Notes under the pieces: model-generated
Told to the model about the DNA's origin: nothing
Seen by the model: only the letters and a program-made list of their open reading frames with translations
Database searches by the model: none
Assembly (NCBI GenBank): GCA_034440635.1
Contig: JAOTON010001928.1
Span: 1-64,000, forward strand
Origin: Lepas anatifera
Lineage: Eukaryota > Arthropoda > Thecostraca > Lepadidae
Length of the DNA stretch: 64,000 bases
Direction of reading: 5' to 3'
Program-made: the position numbers and the translations under genes
Shown here: piece by piece, positions 24,538-37,430 of the stretch
How positions within the stretch are numbered: position 1 is the first letter of the stretch
Layout: the number at the start of each line of letters is the position of its first letter

Positions 24538-24954
24538 ACCTCGGCCTCCAGCCTCGGCAGGTGCCGCTCTGGCGCAGGAGAAGCCGGTGACAATGTACGT
24601 TAGCCAAACAGTTCGATTGACAGGCGAGTTTTTTCAGCAGTTTGATACTTATAACAACGCAATGTTGGAGTTTTAGGTTTTGTGTTCTCATTATGGCTCC
24701 ATTCAATCCCCTGTCTAGGCCCATGTTTTCCTAAATTAGCATGTCTCTGCATACTGCACCACGCTTGCCCTCTGTTCATATCATCAAATAAATAAACACA
24801 CGCATAATGTTTGTTTTGTTAAGCAAAGACTGGGCATGACGAGAAGAAAGGAGATACAATATAAAATATAATGGGTTTTCCGACGGTATTTCACCCATAC
24901 CTGCAGATTTTCACCAAATTCGGCCTATTTGTTACCGAGTTATGCCCCAGCTCG
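24538..24954 (-). repeat. Module d, inverted
   Basis: Reverse complement of 32,745-33,165, forming the outer end of the left arm of the large palindrome. Confidence 0.85.
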
Positions 24955-27770
24955 AGACCTCAGCCCCACCACCGAACTGATGTCCTGGATCCGCCTATGC
25001 TCGAGCTCCTTACCCCAACCCCTTACATATGTCCTGGATCTGCCTATGCTCGAACTCCGTAGCCCCACCTCTATACTGCCCTGGACCCGCCTATGCTTGA
25101 ACTCCTTAGCCCCTACCCCTAATGATGTCCTGGATCAGCCTATGATAGAGCTCCCGAGCCCCACCCACGTACTGATGTCCTGAATCCGCTTATGCTCGAG
25201 CTCCTTAGCCCCACTCCTGTACTGATGTCCAGGATCCGCTTGTTTTAACTCTTTAGCCCCTACCTGTTTTAACTCTTTAGCCTCTTGATGTCCTGGATCC
25301 GCTTATGCTCGAGCTCCTTAGCCCCACCCCCGTACTGATGTCTTTGATCCGCCTATACTTGAGCCCCTTAGCCCCGGCCCCGTACTGATGTCCTGGATCC
25401 GCCCCTGCTCGAGTTCCTTAGCCCGACACCCATACTGATGTCCTGGATCCGCCTATGCTCGAGCTCCTTAGCCCCATCTCCGTACAGATGTCCTGGATCC
25501 GCCTATGCTGGATCTCCTAACCCCATCCCCGTACCGATATGCTGGATCCGCCTATGCTCAAACCCCTTAGCCTCTAACCCCGTACTGATATCCTGGCTCC
25601 GCTTATGCTCGAGCTCCTTAGCCCCACCCCCCGTACTGATGTCCTGGATCCGCCTATGCCCGAACTCTTTAGCCCCTACCCCTCTGCTGATGTCCTGGAT
25701 CCGCTTATGCTTGAGCTCCTTAGCCCCACCTCTGTACTGATGTCCTTTATCCGCCTATATTCGAACCCCTTAGCCCCACCCCGTACTGATGCCCTGGATC
25801 CGCCTCTGCTCGAGCTCCTTAGCCCCACACCCATACTGATGTCCTGGATCCGCCTATACTTCAGCTCTTTAGCCCCATTCCCGTACAGATGTCCTGGATC
25901 CACCTATGCTCGATCTCCTTAGCCCCACCCCCGTACTGATGTCCTGGATCCGCCTTTACTCAGGCTCCGGAGCCACACCCCTGCACTGATGTCCTGGATC
26001 CGCCTATGCTCGAGCTCCTTAGCCCCACCCCCGAACTGATGTCCTGGATCTGCCTATGCTCGAACTCCGTAGCCCCACCTCCGTACTGGCCTGGATTCGC
26101 CTATACTCAAACTCTTTATTCCCTACCACCCTACTAATGTCCTGGATCCGCCTATGCTGGAACGCCCGAGCCCCACCACCGTATTGATGTCCTGGATCCG
26201 CCTATGCTCGAGCTCCTTAGCCCCAACCCCGTAATGAGGCCTGGATCCGCTTTTGTTGGAGCTCCTTAGCCCCACCCTCGTACTGATGTCCTTGATCCGC
26301 CTATGCTCGAACTTCTTAGCTCCACCTCCGTACTGATGTCCTGGATCCGAATATGCGCGAACTCCTTAGCCCCTACCCCCCTACTGATGTCCTGGATCCG
26401 CCTATGCTCGAGCTCCGTAGCCCCTACCCCCCCCACTGATGTCCTGGATCCGCTTATGCTTGAGCTCCTTAGCCCCACCTCTGTACTGATGTCCTTTATC
26501 CGCCTATACTCGAACCCCTTAGCCCCACCCCCGTACTGATGCCCTGGATCTGCCTCTGCTCGAGCTCCTTAGCCCCACACCCATACTGATGTCCTGGATC
26601 CGCCTATACTCCAGCTCTTTAGCCCCACCCCCGTACAGATGTCCTGGATCCACCTATGCTCGATCTCCTTAGCCCCACCCCCGTACTGATGTCCTGGATC
26701 CGCCTTTACTCAGGCTCCGGAGGCACACCCCTGCACTGATGTCCTGGATCCGCATATGCGCGAACTCCTTAGCCCCTACCTACCTACTGATGTCCTGGAT
26801 CCGCCTATGCTCGAGCTCCTTACCCCACCTTCTTCCTGATGTCTTGGATCCGCCTATGCTCGAACTCCGTAGCCCCTACCCCCCCCCCCACTGATGTCCT
26901 GGATCCGCCTATGCTCGAGCTCCTTACCCCACCCCCTTACTGATGTCCTGGATCCGCCTGTGCTCGAACTTCGTAGCCCCACCTCTGTACTGCCCTGGAT
27001 CCGCCTATGCTCGAACTACTTAGCCCCCACCCCCTACTGATGTCCTGGATCCGACTATGCTCGAGCTCCCGAGCCCCACCCCCGTACTGATCAGCTGAAT
27101 CCGCTTATGATCGAGCTTCTTAGCCCCACCGCCGTACTGATGTCCTAGATCCGCCTCTGCTCGAGCTCCTTAGCCCCATCCCCGTACTAATATCCTGGAT
27201 CCGCCTATGCTCGAACTCCGTAGCCCCTACCCCCTACTGATGTCCTGGATCCGCCTATGCTGGAACTCCCGAGTCTCACCCCGTACTGATGTCCTGATTC
27301 CGCTAATGCTCAGCTGCTTAGCCCCATCCCCGTACTAATGTCCTGGATCCGCCTATGCTCTAACTCCCTAGCCACCCTCGTACCGATGTCCTGGTTCCGC
27401 CTATGCTCGAACTCCGTAGCCCCACCTCCGTACGCCCTGGATCCGCCTATGCTCGAACTCCTTGGCCCCTACCCCCTACTGATGTCCTGGATCCGCCTAT
27501 GCTGGAACTGCCGAGTCCCACCTCGTACTTATGTCCTGAATCCGCTAATGCTCAGCTTTTAGCCCCATCCCCGTACTAATGTCCTGGATCCGCCTATGCT
27601 CTAACTCCCTAGCGCCACCCTCGTACTGATGTCCTGGATCCGCCTATGCTCTAACTCCCTAGCCCCACCCTTGTACTGATGTCCTGGGTCCGCCTATGCT
27701 CGAACTCTTTAGCCCTTACCCCCATGCTGATGTCCTGGATCCGATTATGCTCGATCTCCTTCTACCCACA
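24955..27770 (-). repeat. 50-bp minisatellite array A4, inverted
   Basis: About 56 units on the minus strand, the largest array in the window. It shares a rare tandem variant with A5: ggggctaaagagttaaaaca (minus strand near 25,243-25,280, plus strand at 32,414-32,462). It also carries a variant of the retrotransposon target at 26,255-26,267. These markers show that A4 and A5 are inverted copies. Confidence 0.9.
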
Positions 27771-28716
27771 CCAGTAACGCCCCACCTCCGTGCCCCCCGC
27801 CCCCGAAACGACATAGGCGGATCCAAGGGGAAAGGGGACAGGTGCCCCCCATAGAATCTTAGCGCCCCCTGAAATTGTCCCGGAAACCCCTGGAAAGTTC
27901 GATGGCACCCCCTGAAATGTCGTTTTCCCCGAGATGAGGGTTTCGGGGTCTACTGATAGGTTTTTGCGCCTACTTGATAGGTTTTTCCGGCCAAAAGTGG
28001 CGTCCCTGGTGTAGATAGCGCCCACCAAGAAGTTTCCCCTTCCACCTCGCCCCCGATAGGCAATCGTGGATCCACGTATGGGAAGCGACATTTCAGGGAG
28101 CGTCATCGACCTTGAGAGGCGTGTCTTTACAATTTCAGAGGGCGCCGATGGTCGATTGGGGGTTGGGGGAGGGGATGGGGGGAGAAGGGTGGGGGGGGCA
28201 CCTAGCCTACTTATTCCCTGGATCCACCCATGGTTCAAAAACAGAAACATAATACTCTTATTGTAAACTCAGACTTTTACGGTACTCTAATTACTTGTGA
28301 TGCATTATGGGTAGTCTTGGGTACTTTTTTACCAGACCATAAATAAACAGAAACGGCCGCGCCGATCGCCGGCGTTGCCGCGACGTGGACGCAGGGGTGA
28401 CGCGTGGTGATTTGCTACAACTATGCATGGAGAAACGGCACGTTAGTAAAGGTAACTTGGTGTTTCATTGATATATATGCAGATGGAATGTCGACATATG
28501 TCTCTTACCTAGCTGCATGCAAAATTTCATTTCCCTCCAATGACTCTAACCACCCTAAACCCCGGTGTGAAGCAAAAATGAACTGATAAAATTACCACTT
28601 TGAAATGCATTTTACGGCTTATAGCGCGGAAGCCGTAAGAGATAATTGGGGGGTATGAGTGAGAAAAATGACGGCAACGAAGTTTTCTATCCAGCCGTGT
28701 TAAGTTCAATACCGTA
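27771..28716 (-). repeat. Modules f and e, inverted
   Basis: Reverse complement of 29,527-30,474. The inner edge is ggtattg/gatagctac, the usual e/X border. Confidence 0.85.
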
Positions 28717-29394
28717 GCTATCATGGTCTGGAAACCAGGGGGCTGAGAATAAAAATTTTAAAAACTTATATTTTATTTTTGCCTATAAAATAAAAAAGTT
28801 TCAGCCTGAAAGTTTTTATCTCTAAATATATAGTAAAGGAGGCTATTCTCTCTTATTATCTGAAATGGGAACTAATTTGTATCAATTAGATCGGAAGATA
28901 TAAGGGTTTCAATGATATTTTGGGAAATGCAGACCTTCACGGTATGGGCCAAAAAGGACCCTTAAATTTCCGTTTTTGTTTTGTTTTATGTTTGTGCAGT
29001 ACTGCACAAACCGGCCTTGAAGTTGATATTTGACTCAGAACCTAAACTGCTGTAGCTTAAGACATTTCGAGCCTGTAGTTTAGACCATGAGTTTTATGCC
29101 AAATTTAGGGTGCAAAGTTTAAAAGCTAATTTAGAGCCCTAAATTTAAAGCTTTTTCTTTCCAACTTTTTGTGTCAACTACAAATCTCCCTGATGTAAAA
29201 GGGTGCAAGTTTGAAGAGTCTAGATGAATTAGCAAAAAATAGAAAAATAAAAGTTAAAAATCACATAATGCAAAATTCTGGGCAAAATTTTGAAAATTTT
29301 GAAAATTGACAACCGTCGTGCTTATTCATTTGGAAGTGCCTTCTATCCACAAAAGTTTTAGGTCTCTGATACCAGCGCTCAGAACAGACAACAA
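28717..29394 (-). repeat. Module X, inverted (palindrome spacer)
   Basis: Minus-strand X. Together with the adjacent hairpin units it forms the roughly 0.8-kb asymmetric centre between the inverted arms. Confidence 0.82.
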
Positions 29395-29526
29395 CAACAA
29401 CAACAACAACAGACAACGGCGACGACGAGACCGGAAAAACTGTCAGAATAGAAGCCGTTTCTTACTTCGTTCGTCACCGGCTTCTGATAGAAGCCGTTTC
29501 TTACTTCGTTCGTCACCGGCTTCTGA
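29395..29526 (-). repeat. Two inverted hairpin units at the palindrome centre
   Basis: Two minus-strand copies of the gtcagaagccggtgacgaac unit, one truncated, end exactly where module e begins on the plus strand (cggcttctgac then ggtattgaac). This is the strand-switch point. Confidence 0.85.
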
Positions 29527-30474
29527 CGGTATTGAACTTAACACGGCTGGATAGAAAACTTCGTTGCCGTCATTTTTCTCACTCATACCCCCCCCACTTA
29601 TCTCTTACGGCTTCCGCGCTATAAGGAGTAAAGTACATTTCAAAGTGGTAATTTTATCAGTTCATTTTTGTTTCACACCGGGGTTTAGGGTGGTTAGAGT
29701 CATTGGAGGGAAATGAAATTTTGCATGCAGCTAGGTAAGAGACATATGTCGACATTCCATCTGCATAGATATCAATGAAACACCAAGTTACCTTTACAAA
29801 CATGCCGTTTCTCCACGCATCTTTGTAGCAAATCACCACGCGTCACCCCTGCGTCCACGCCGCGGCAACGCCGGCGATCGGCGCGGCCGTTTCTGTTTAT
29901 TTATGGTCTGGTAAAGAAGTACCCAATACTACCCATAATGCATCACAAGTAATTAGAGTACCGTAAAAGTCCGAGTTTACAATAAGAGTATTATGTTTCT
30001 GTTTTTGGACCATGGGTGGATCCAGGCAATAATTAGGCTAGGTGCCCCCCCCACTCATCTCCCCCATCCCCCTCCCCCACCCTCAATCGACCATCGGCGC
30101 CCTCTGAAATTGTAAAGACACGCCTCTCAAGGTCGATGACGCTCCCTGAAATGTCGCTTCCCATACGCGGATCCAGGGTTGCCTATCGGGGGCGAGGTGG
30201 AAGGGGAAACTTCCTGGTGAGCGCTATCTACACCAGGGACGCCACTTTTGGCCGGAAAAACCTATCAAGTAGGCGCTAAAACCTATCAGTAGACCACGAT
30301 ACCTGCATCACGGGGAAAACGACATTTCAGGGGGTGCCATCGAACTTTCCAGGGGTTTCCGGGACAATTTCAGGGGGCGCTAAGATTCTATGTGGGGCAC
30401 CTGTCCCCTTTACCCCTTGGATCCGCCTATGTCGTTTCGGGGGGGCACGGAGGTGGGGTCGTTACAGGTGTGGG
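29527..30474 (+). repeat. Modules e and f (right arm)
   Basis: Plus-strand copies matching 27,771-28,716 in reverse complement and 3,421-4,377 in direct orientation. Confidence 0.85.
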
Positions 30475-32744
30475 GGTAAGGAGCTCGAGCATAAGCGGAT
30501 CCAGGACATCAGTATGGGGGTAGGGGCTAAAGAGTTCGAGCATAGGCGGACCCAGGACATCAGTACGAGGGTTGGGCTAGGGAGTTAGAGCATAGGCGGA
30601 TCCAGGACATCGGTACGAGGGTCAGGCTAGGGAGTTAGAGCATAGGCGGATTCAGGACATTAGTACGGGGATGAGGCTAAGCAGCTGAGCATTAGCGGAT
30701 TCAGGACATCAGTACGGGGTGAGACTCGGGAGTTCCAGCATAGGCGGATCCAGGACATCAGTAGGGGGGTAGGGGCTACGGAGTTCGAGCATAGGCGGAT
30801 CCAGGACATCAGTAGGGGGTAGGGGCTACGGAGTTCGAGCATAGGCGGATCCAGGATATTAGTACGGGGATGGGGCTAAGGAGATCGAGCATAGGCGGTT
30901 CTAGGATATCTGTACGGGGGTGGAGATAAGGAGCTCGAGCATAGGCTGATCCAGGACATCAGTATGGGTGTGGGGCTAAGGAGCTCGAGCAGAGGCGGAT
31001 CTAGGACATCAGTACGGCGGTGGGGCTAAAGGCCTTGAGTATAGGTGGATCAATGACATCAGTACGGGGGTGAGGCTAAGGAGCTCGAGCATAAGCGGAT
31101 CCAGGACATCAGAACGTGGGTAGGGGCTAAAGAGTTCGAGCATAGGCGGATCCTGGACATCAGTACGGGGGTGGGGCTAAGAAGCTCGAGCATAAACGGA
31201 TTCAGCTGATCAGTACGGGGGTGGGGCTCGGGAGCTCGAACATAGTCGGATCCAGGACATCAGTAGGGGGTGGGGGCTAAGTAGTTCGAGCATAGGTGGA
31301 TCCAGGGCAGTACAGAGGTGGGGCTACGGAGTTCGAGCATAGGCGGATCCAGGACATCAGTAAGGGGGTGGGGTAAGGACCTCGAGCATAGGCGGATCCA
31401 GGACATCAGTGGAAGTGGGGGGGGTAGGGGCTACGGAGTTCGAGCATAGGCGGATCCAGGACATCAGTAGTGAGGTAGGGGCTAAGGAGTTTGCGCATAG
31501 GCGGATCCAGGACATCAGTACGGAGGTGGGGCTAAGAAGTTCGAGCATAGGCGGATCCAGGACATCAGTACGGGGGTGGGGCTAAGGAGCTCCAGCAAAG
31601 GCGGATCCAGGCCTCAGTACGGGGTGGGGCTAAGGAGCTCGACCATAGGCGGATTCAGCTGATCAGTACGGGGGTGGGGCTCGGGAGCTCGAACATAGTC
31701 GGATCCAGGACATCAGTAGGGGGTGGGGGCTAAGTAGTTCGAGCATAGGTGGATCCAGGGCAGTACGGATGTGGGGCTACGGAGTTAGAGCATAGGCAGA
31801 TCCAGGACATCAGTTCAGGGGTGGGGCTAAGGAGCTCGAGCATAGGCGGATCCAGGACATCAGTGCAGGGGTGTGGCTCCGGAGCTCGAGTAAAGGCGGA
31901 TCCAGGACATCAGTACGGGGGTGGGGCTAAGGAGATCGAGCATAGGTGGATCCAGGACATCTGTACGGGGGTGGGGCTAAAGAGCTGGAGCGTAGGCGGA
32001 TGCAGGACATCAGTATGAGTGTGAGGCTAAGGAGCTCGAGCAGAGGCGGATCCAGGACATCAGCACAGGGGTAGGGGCTAAAGAGTTCGAGCATAGGCGG
32101 ATCCAGGACATCAGTACGGGGGTGGGGCTAAGTAGCTCGAGCATAAGCGGAGCCAGGATATCAGTACGGGGTTAGAGGCTAAGGAGTTTGAGCATAGGCG
32201 GATCCAGCATATTGGTACGGGGATGGGGCTAAGGAGATCCAGCATAGGCGGATACAGGACATCTGTACGGAGGTGGGGCTAAGGAGCTCGAGCAGAGGCG
32301 GATCCAGGACATCAGTACGGGGCTGGGGCTAAGGGGCTCGAGTATAGGCGGATCAAAGACATCAGTACGGGGGTGGGGCTAAGGAGCTCGAGCATAAGCG
32401 GATCCAGGACATCAAGGGGCTAAAGAGTTAAAACAGGTAGGGGCTAAAGAGTTAAAACATAAGCGGATCCAGGACATCAGTACGGGGGTGGGGCTAAGGA
32501 GTTCGAGCATAAGCGGATTCAGGACATTAGTACGTGGGTGGGGCTCGGGAGCTCGAGCATAGGCGGATCCAGGACATCAGTAGGGGTAGGGGCTAAGGAG
32601 TTCAAGCATAGGCGGATCCAGGGCAGTATAGAGGTGGGGCTACGGAATTCGAGCATAGGCAGATCCAGGACATATGTAAGGGGGTGGGGTAAGGAGCTCG
32701 AGCATAGGCGGATCCAGGACATCAGTTCGGTGGTGGGGCTGAGG
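30475..32744 (+). repeat. 50-bp minisatellite array A5
   Basis: About 45 units. At 31,584-31,596 it holds AAGGAGCTCCAGC followed by aaaggcggatccaggcctca. This is the same local context as the two flanks of the retrotransposon in A1, so it is the pre-insertion state. Confidence 0.9.
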
Positions 32745-33837
32745 TCTCGAGCTGGGGCATAACTCGGTAACAAATAGGCTGAATTGGGGGAAAATCTGCA
32801 GGTATAGGTGAAATACCGTCGGAAAACCCATCATATTTAATATTGTATCTCCTTTCTTCTCGTCATGCCCAGTCTTTGCTTAACAAAACAAACATTATGC
32901 GTTTGTTTATTTATTTGACGACATGAACAGAGGGCAAGCGTTGTGCAGTATGCAGAGACATGCTAATTTAGGAAAACATGGGCCTAGACAGGGGATTGAA
33001 TGGAGCCATAATGAGAACACAAAACCTAAAACTCCAACATTGCGTTGTTATAAGTATCAAACTGCTAAAAAACTCGCCTGTCAATCGAACTGTTTGGCTA
33101 ACGTACATTGTCACCGGCTTCTCCTGCGCCAGAGCGGCACCTGCCGAGGCCGCAGGCCGAGGTTGTTGTTGTTGTTGTTGTTGTCTGTTCTGAGCGCTGG
33201 TATCAGAGACCTAAAACTTTTGTGGATAGAAGGCTCTTCCAAATGAATAAGCACCACGGTTGTCAATTTTCAAAATTTTGCCCAGAAGTTTGCATTATGT
33301 GATTTTTAACTTTTATTTTTCTATTTTTTGCTAATTCATCTAGACTCTTCAAACTTGCACCCTTTTACATCAGGGAAATTTGTAGATTCACACAAAAAGT
33401 TGGAAAGAAAAATTTTAAATTTAAGTCACTAAATTAACTTTTAAACTTTGCACCCTAAATTTGGCATAAAACTCATAGTCTAAACTACAGGCTCGAAATA
33501 TCTGAAGCTACAGCAGTTCAGGTTCTATGTCAAATATCCACTTATAGGCCTGTTTGTGCAGTTCTGCACAAACACAAAAAAAAATGAAACCGGAAATTTG
33601 AGGGTCCTTTTTGGCCTATTCCGTGAAGGTCTGTATTTCCCAAAATATCATTCAAGCCCTGATATCTTCGGATCTAATTAATAAAATTTAGTTTCGATTT
33701 CAGATAATAAAAGAGAATAGCCTCCCTTATTATATATTTAGAGATAAAAACTTTCAGACTGAAACTTTTTATTTTATAGGCAAAAATACATTATAAGTTT
33801 TGAAACTTTTTATTCTCAGCGCCCTGGTTTCCAGAAC
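32745..33837 (+). repeat. Modules d and X
   Basis: Module d joins X through gccgaggttgttgttg. This X copy is more diverged than the others (for example gcagttctgcac in place of gcagtactgcac). Confidence 0.8.
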
Positions 33838-34354
33838 ATGATAGCTAGGGTATTGAACTTAACACGGCTGGATAGGAAACTTCGGTGCCGTCATTTTTCT
33901 CACTCATACCCCGCACTTATCTCTTACGGCGTCCGAGCTATAAGTCGTAAAATACATTTCAAAGTGGTAATTTTATCGGTTCATTTTTGCTTCACACCGG
34001 GGTTTAGGGTGGTTAGAGTCATTGCAGGGAAATGAAATTTTGCATGCAGCTAGGTAAGAGACATCTCTTGCCATTGCAACAGGTTGCATATCATTGCAAC
34101 ACCAGTCTACCTTTACTTAAATGTAATACATCATGCTAGTATGTTTCCAGCTCGAAACCTCACCCCGCCGTTCGGCCGTAGCGTCGCTGCGGGCGGCGCA
34201 CTGGTAGCTGCTATGCGAGACAGACGCCATAGCTATGTACGCATGCTATAGACCAGCGCGAATGCCCGGTGGTGGGAGGGTAGTCTGTCTCGTTTCGGCT
34301 CCTCTACTCGTGAGGCGGGCGCGTTGTCTATTAGATATTCATATCAGTTGGACG
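33838..34354 (+). repeat. Partial module e followed by window-unique sequence
   Basis: Module e is recognisable to about 34,075 (gcaggtaagagacat type text). The next 280 bases, GC-rich in part (gcgtcgctgcgggcggcgca), have no second copy in the window and no convincing gene. Confidence 0.65.
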
Positions 34355-34650
34355 GCCGGGTGGCGGCCGTGCGGTAGGGGCCTGCGCGCTGTGGCGACTT
34401 GCGACGAATAAAAATCAAAATGGTGGTCAGGAACTGGTTTGCTTGTTTGATTTGTTGTGTTTTGTTTCTTTACGTGTGTCCGAATCTTACTGTGTATGTG
34501 TGTGATGCGTCCGGTAAAAGTGATGTGTTTTATGAAAGAGATAAGAGAGGCCCCACCACTTAAGCCTTCGGAATTTTGCGTCAATCTCTTTGTTATATCT
34601 GTCATATTGTTTCCGTTCAATAAAAGTTTAACATCTATCTATCTGTCTAC
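34355..34650 (+). mobile_element. Module g, second copy, with ATCTATCTATCTGTCT tail
   Basis: Best copy for defining the element. Similarity to 21,601 and 39,016 starts near ggacggccgg and ends in caataaaagtttaacatc followed by a tetranucleotide tail. Flanks are unrelated to those of the other copies, which supports mobility. No target duplication was identified. Confidence 0.55.
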
Positions 34651-34799
34651 CCGCTAGTTAATGCATTCTCTAACCATAGGTAACACTGGTTAAAGGATCC
34701 ACCGTTGCACACAATTTCTTTCCCAGCCGAATCATCCTCTTTGTGCTCATACCATGACACGTGACTCCTTGCACTGCCTGCTTAAATCAACTGTATAAG

Positions 34800-36355
34800 C
34801 AGTGGCGGATCCAGGCCATTAGTATGGGGGTGGGACTAAGGAGCTGGAGCATAGGCGGATCCAAGACATCAGTACGGGGTGGGGCTAAGGAGCTCGAGCA
34901 TAGGCGGATCCAGGACATCAGGACGGGGTTGGGGCTAGGGAGCTCGAGCATAGGCGGATCCAGGACATCAGTAGGGGTAGGGCTAAGGAGCTCGAGCATA
35001 GGCGGATCCAGGACATCAGTACGGGGATGGACCTAAGGAGCTCGAGCATAGGCGGATCCAGGACATCAGTTCGGGGTGGGGCTAAGAAGCTCGAGCATAG
35101 GCGGACCCAGGACATCAGTACGGGGGTGGGGCTAAGGAGCTCGATCATAGGCGGATCCAGGGCATCAGTACGGGGTTGGAACTCGGGACCTTAAGCATAG
35201 GCGGATCCAGGACATCAGTACGGGAATGGGGCTAAGGAGCTTGAGCATAGGCGGATCCAGGACAGTACGGAGGTGGGGCTACGGAGTTCGAGCATAGGCG
35301 GAACCAGGACATCAGTAAGTGCATGGGGCTAAGGAGCTCGAGCATAGGCGGATCCAGGACATCAGTACGGGAATGGGCCTGAGGAGTTTGAGCATAGGCG
35401 GATCCAGGACATCAGTTCGGGGATGGGACTAAGGAGCTCGAGCATAGGCGGATCCAGGACATCAGTACGGGGATGGGGCTAGGGAGCTCGAGCATAGGCG
35501 GATCCATGACAGTACGGAGGTGGGGCTACGGAGCTCGAGCATAGGCGGATCCAGGACATCAGTAAGGGGGTGGGGTTAAGGAGCTCGAGCATAAGCGGAT
35601 CCAGGACATCAGTGCGGGGGTGGGGCTCCGGAGCTCGAGTAAAGGCGGATCCAGGACATCAGTCTGGGGTTGGGGCTAAGGAGATGGAGCATAAGCGGAT
35701 CCAGGACATCAGTACGGAGGTGGGGCTAAGAAGTTAGAGCATAGGCCGATCCAGAACATCAGTACGGGGGTGGGGCTAAGGAAATCGAGCATAGACGGAT
35801 CCAGGACATCAGTACGGGGTTGGGGCTAAGGAGCTCGAGCATAAGCTGATCCAGGACATCAGTACGGGGGTAGAGGCTAAGGAGTTCGAGCATAAGCGGA
35901 TCCAGGATATCAGTACGGGGATGGGACTAAGGAGCTCGAGCATAGGCGGATATAGGTCATCAGTTCGGGGGTGGGGCTAAGGAGCTCGAGCATAAGCGGA
36001 TCCAGGATATCAGTACGGGGTGGTGCTAAGGAGCTCGAGCATAGGCGGATCCAGGACATCAGTACAGGGGTGGGGCTAAGGAACTCGAGCATAGGCGGAT
36101 CCAGGACATCATTACGGGGATGGGCCTAAGGAGCTCGATCATAGGTGAATCCAGGACATCAGTACGGGGTTGGAACTCGGGACCTCAAGCATAGGCGGAT
36201 CCAGGACATCGGTACGGGAATGTGGCTATGGAGCTCGAGCATAGGCGGATCCAGGACATCAATACGGGGGTAAGGCTAAGGAGTTCGAGCATAGGCGGAT
36301 CCAGGATATCAGTTCGGTGGTGGGGCTAAGGAGCTTGAGCATAGGCGGATCAAGG
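34800..36355 (+). repeat. 50-bp minisatellite array A6
   Basis: About 31 units, entered at agtggcggatccagg. Units here are more homogeneous (many exact ggctaaggagctcgagcata) than in A1-A5, which suggests more recent amplification. Confidence 0.9.
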
Positions 36356-36745
36356 ATAACCAATAGAGGAGGCATCGTCCGCAGGGCGAGGGGTGTAATC
36401 CGGAGCATAGAGCGCAACTTTTGACACGTAAACTCCTTCCGATGGGCGCCAATTTTTGCATCTTAGGGGGAAAGGGTAGGAAGTGACATTTCAGGGGTGC
36501 CATCGAATGTTTGAGGGGCGCCGTGGCCATTTCAGGGGGTGCTGAGGATCGACCAAAGGGGGGTGCACGTGCCTCCTATCCCCCCCCGCTACCCTGAATT
36601 CACCTTTTAGCTCCAGCCTCTCTGCCATTGCCTCCAAACATCCTTTGCTCATGCTATAGCTCTAGGCATTTTCACATGGGGGGGACTTAAGCCCACTAGC
36701 CTCGCCCCTTGTATCCGCTATCGTATTTAGACATGTAAATAATAT
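36356..36745 (+). repeat. Module h (diverged copy)
   Basis: GC-rich sequence ending cgccccttgtatccgctatc. It shares ccttccgatgggcgc and gaattcacctt with 22,361 and 39,776 but differs in many places. Confidence 0.6.
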
Positions 36746-37430
36746 GTAAATCTCGTTGCACTCTATTCCATATTGTCGAACAATATTAATGAGAGGAAAT
36801 CGGTCATGCAGATTTTGAATCCGGTCTTCAGGTCAATGAAAGGTCACTGCGCATGCGCAGTGGAACTAATGGTAACAGAGGCTATCCCGGCAACCTACGG
36901 GTCGATTTTCTTGAAATTTTGTGAACAAGAAAATGACACGGAGTGAAAACCACAAATAATGTCATAGTGAAGCTGCACTGCCCTGCGCATGCGCAGTAGA
37001 AATCTTAAAGATAAGCCTTAAAGGTGAGAATATTTCAGAAGAGGACATGGACAGAGGAGAGCGAACATGCTTAAATTTAGTATGAAAGTTTTGACACCCT
37101 TGCTTACTACAAAGGTAAGTGCGCATGCGCATTAGAACTTATGGTCAGGGAGGCTATTTCGGGAGCCAATAGACCGATTGGGCTAAAAATTTGAGAGTAA
37201 TAGCAGAATACTATCTGCTAATCCCACTTCACGGAATTATGACATTGCATAGTGCTGCGCATGCTCAGTATGAATTCTAAGGAATATTAGGCTATAAGGG
37301 ATAGTTTAGTTCAGGAGACAAACAAACGACATACCAACATGCTTCAGTCAATTATAACGGTATCTTCGCTCTCGTTCACTGCAGACTTTACTGCGCATGC
37401 GGACTGGGACTTAGGATAACCGAAGCTAAC
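36746..37430 (+). repeat. Module c' copy with four palindromes
   Basis: Tgcgcatgcgca-type palindromes at about 36,849, 36,984, 37,120 and 37,256 (tgcgcatgctca), again about 135 apart. The register is preserved even though the intervening sequence has diverged. Confidence 0.78.

Noticed and set aside
24955..27770. Many open frames encoding MSWIRLCSSSLAPTP-like or GSSSIGGSRTSV-like repeats in the arrays
   Set aside because: They are translations of the 50-bp minisatellite, whose units drift in length (48-52) and break the frames. They change strand and frame freely.
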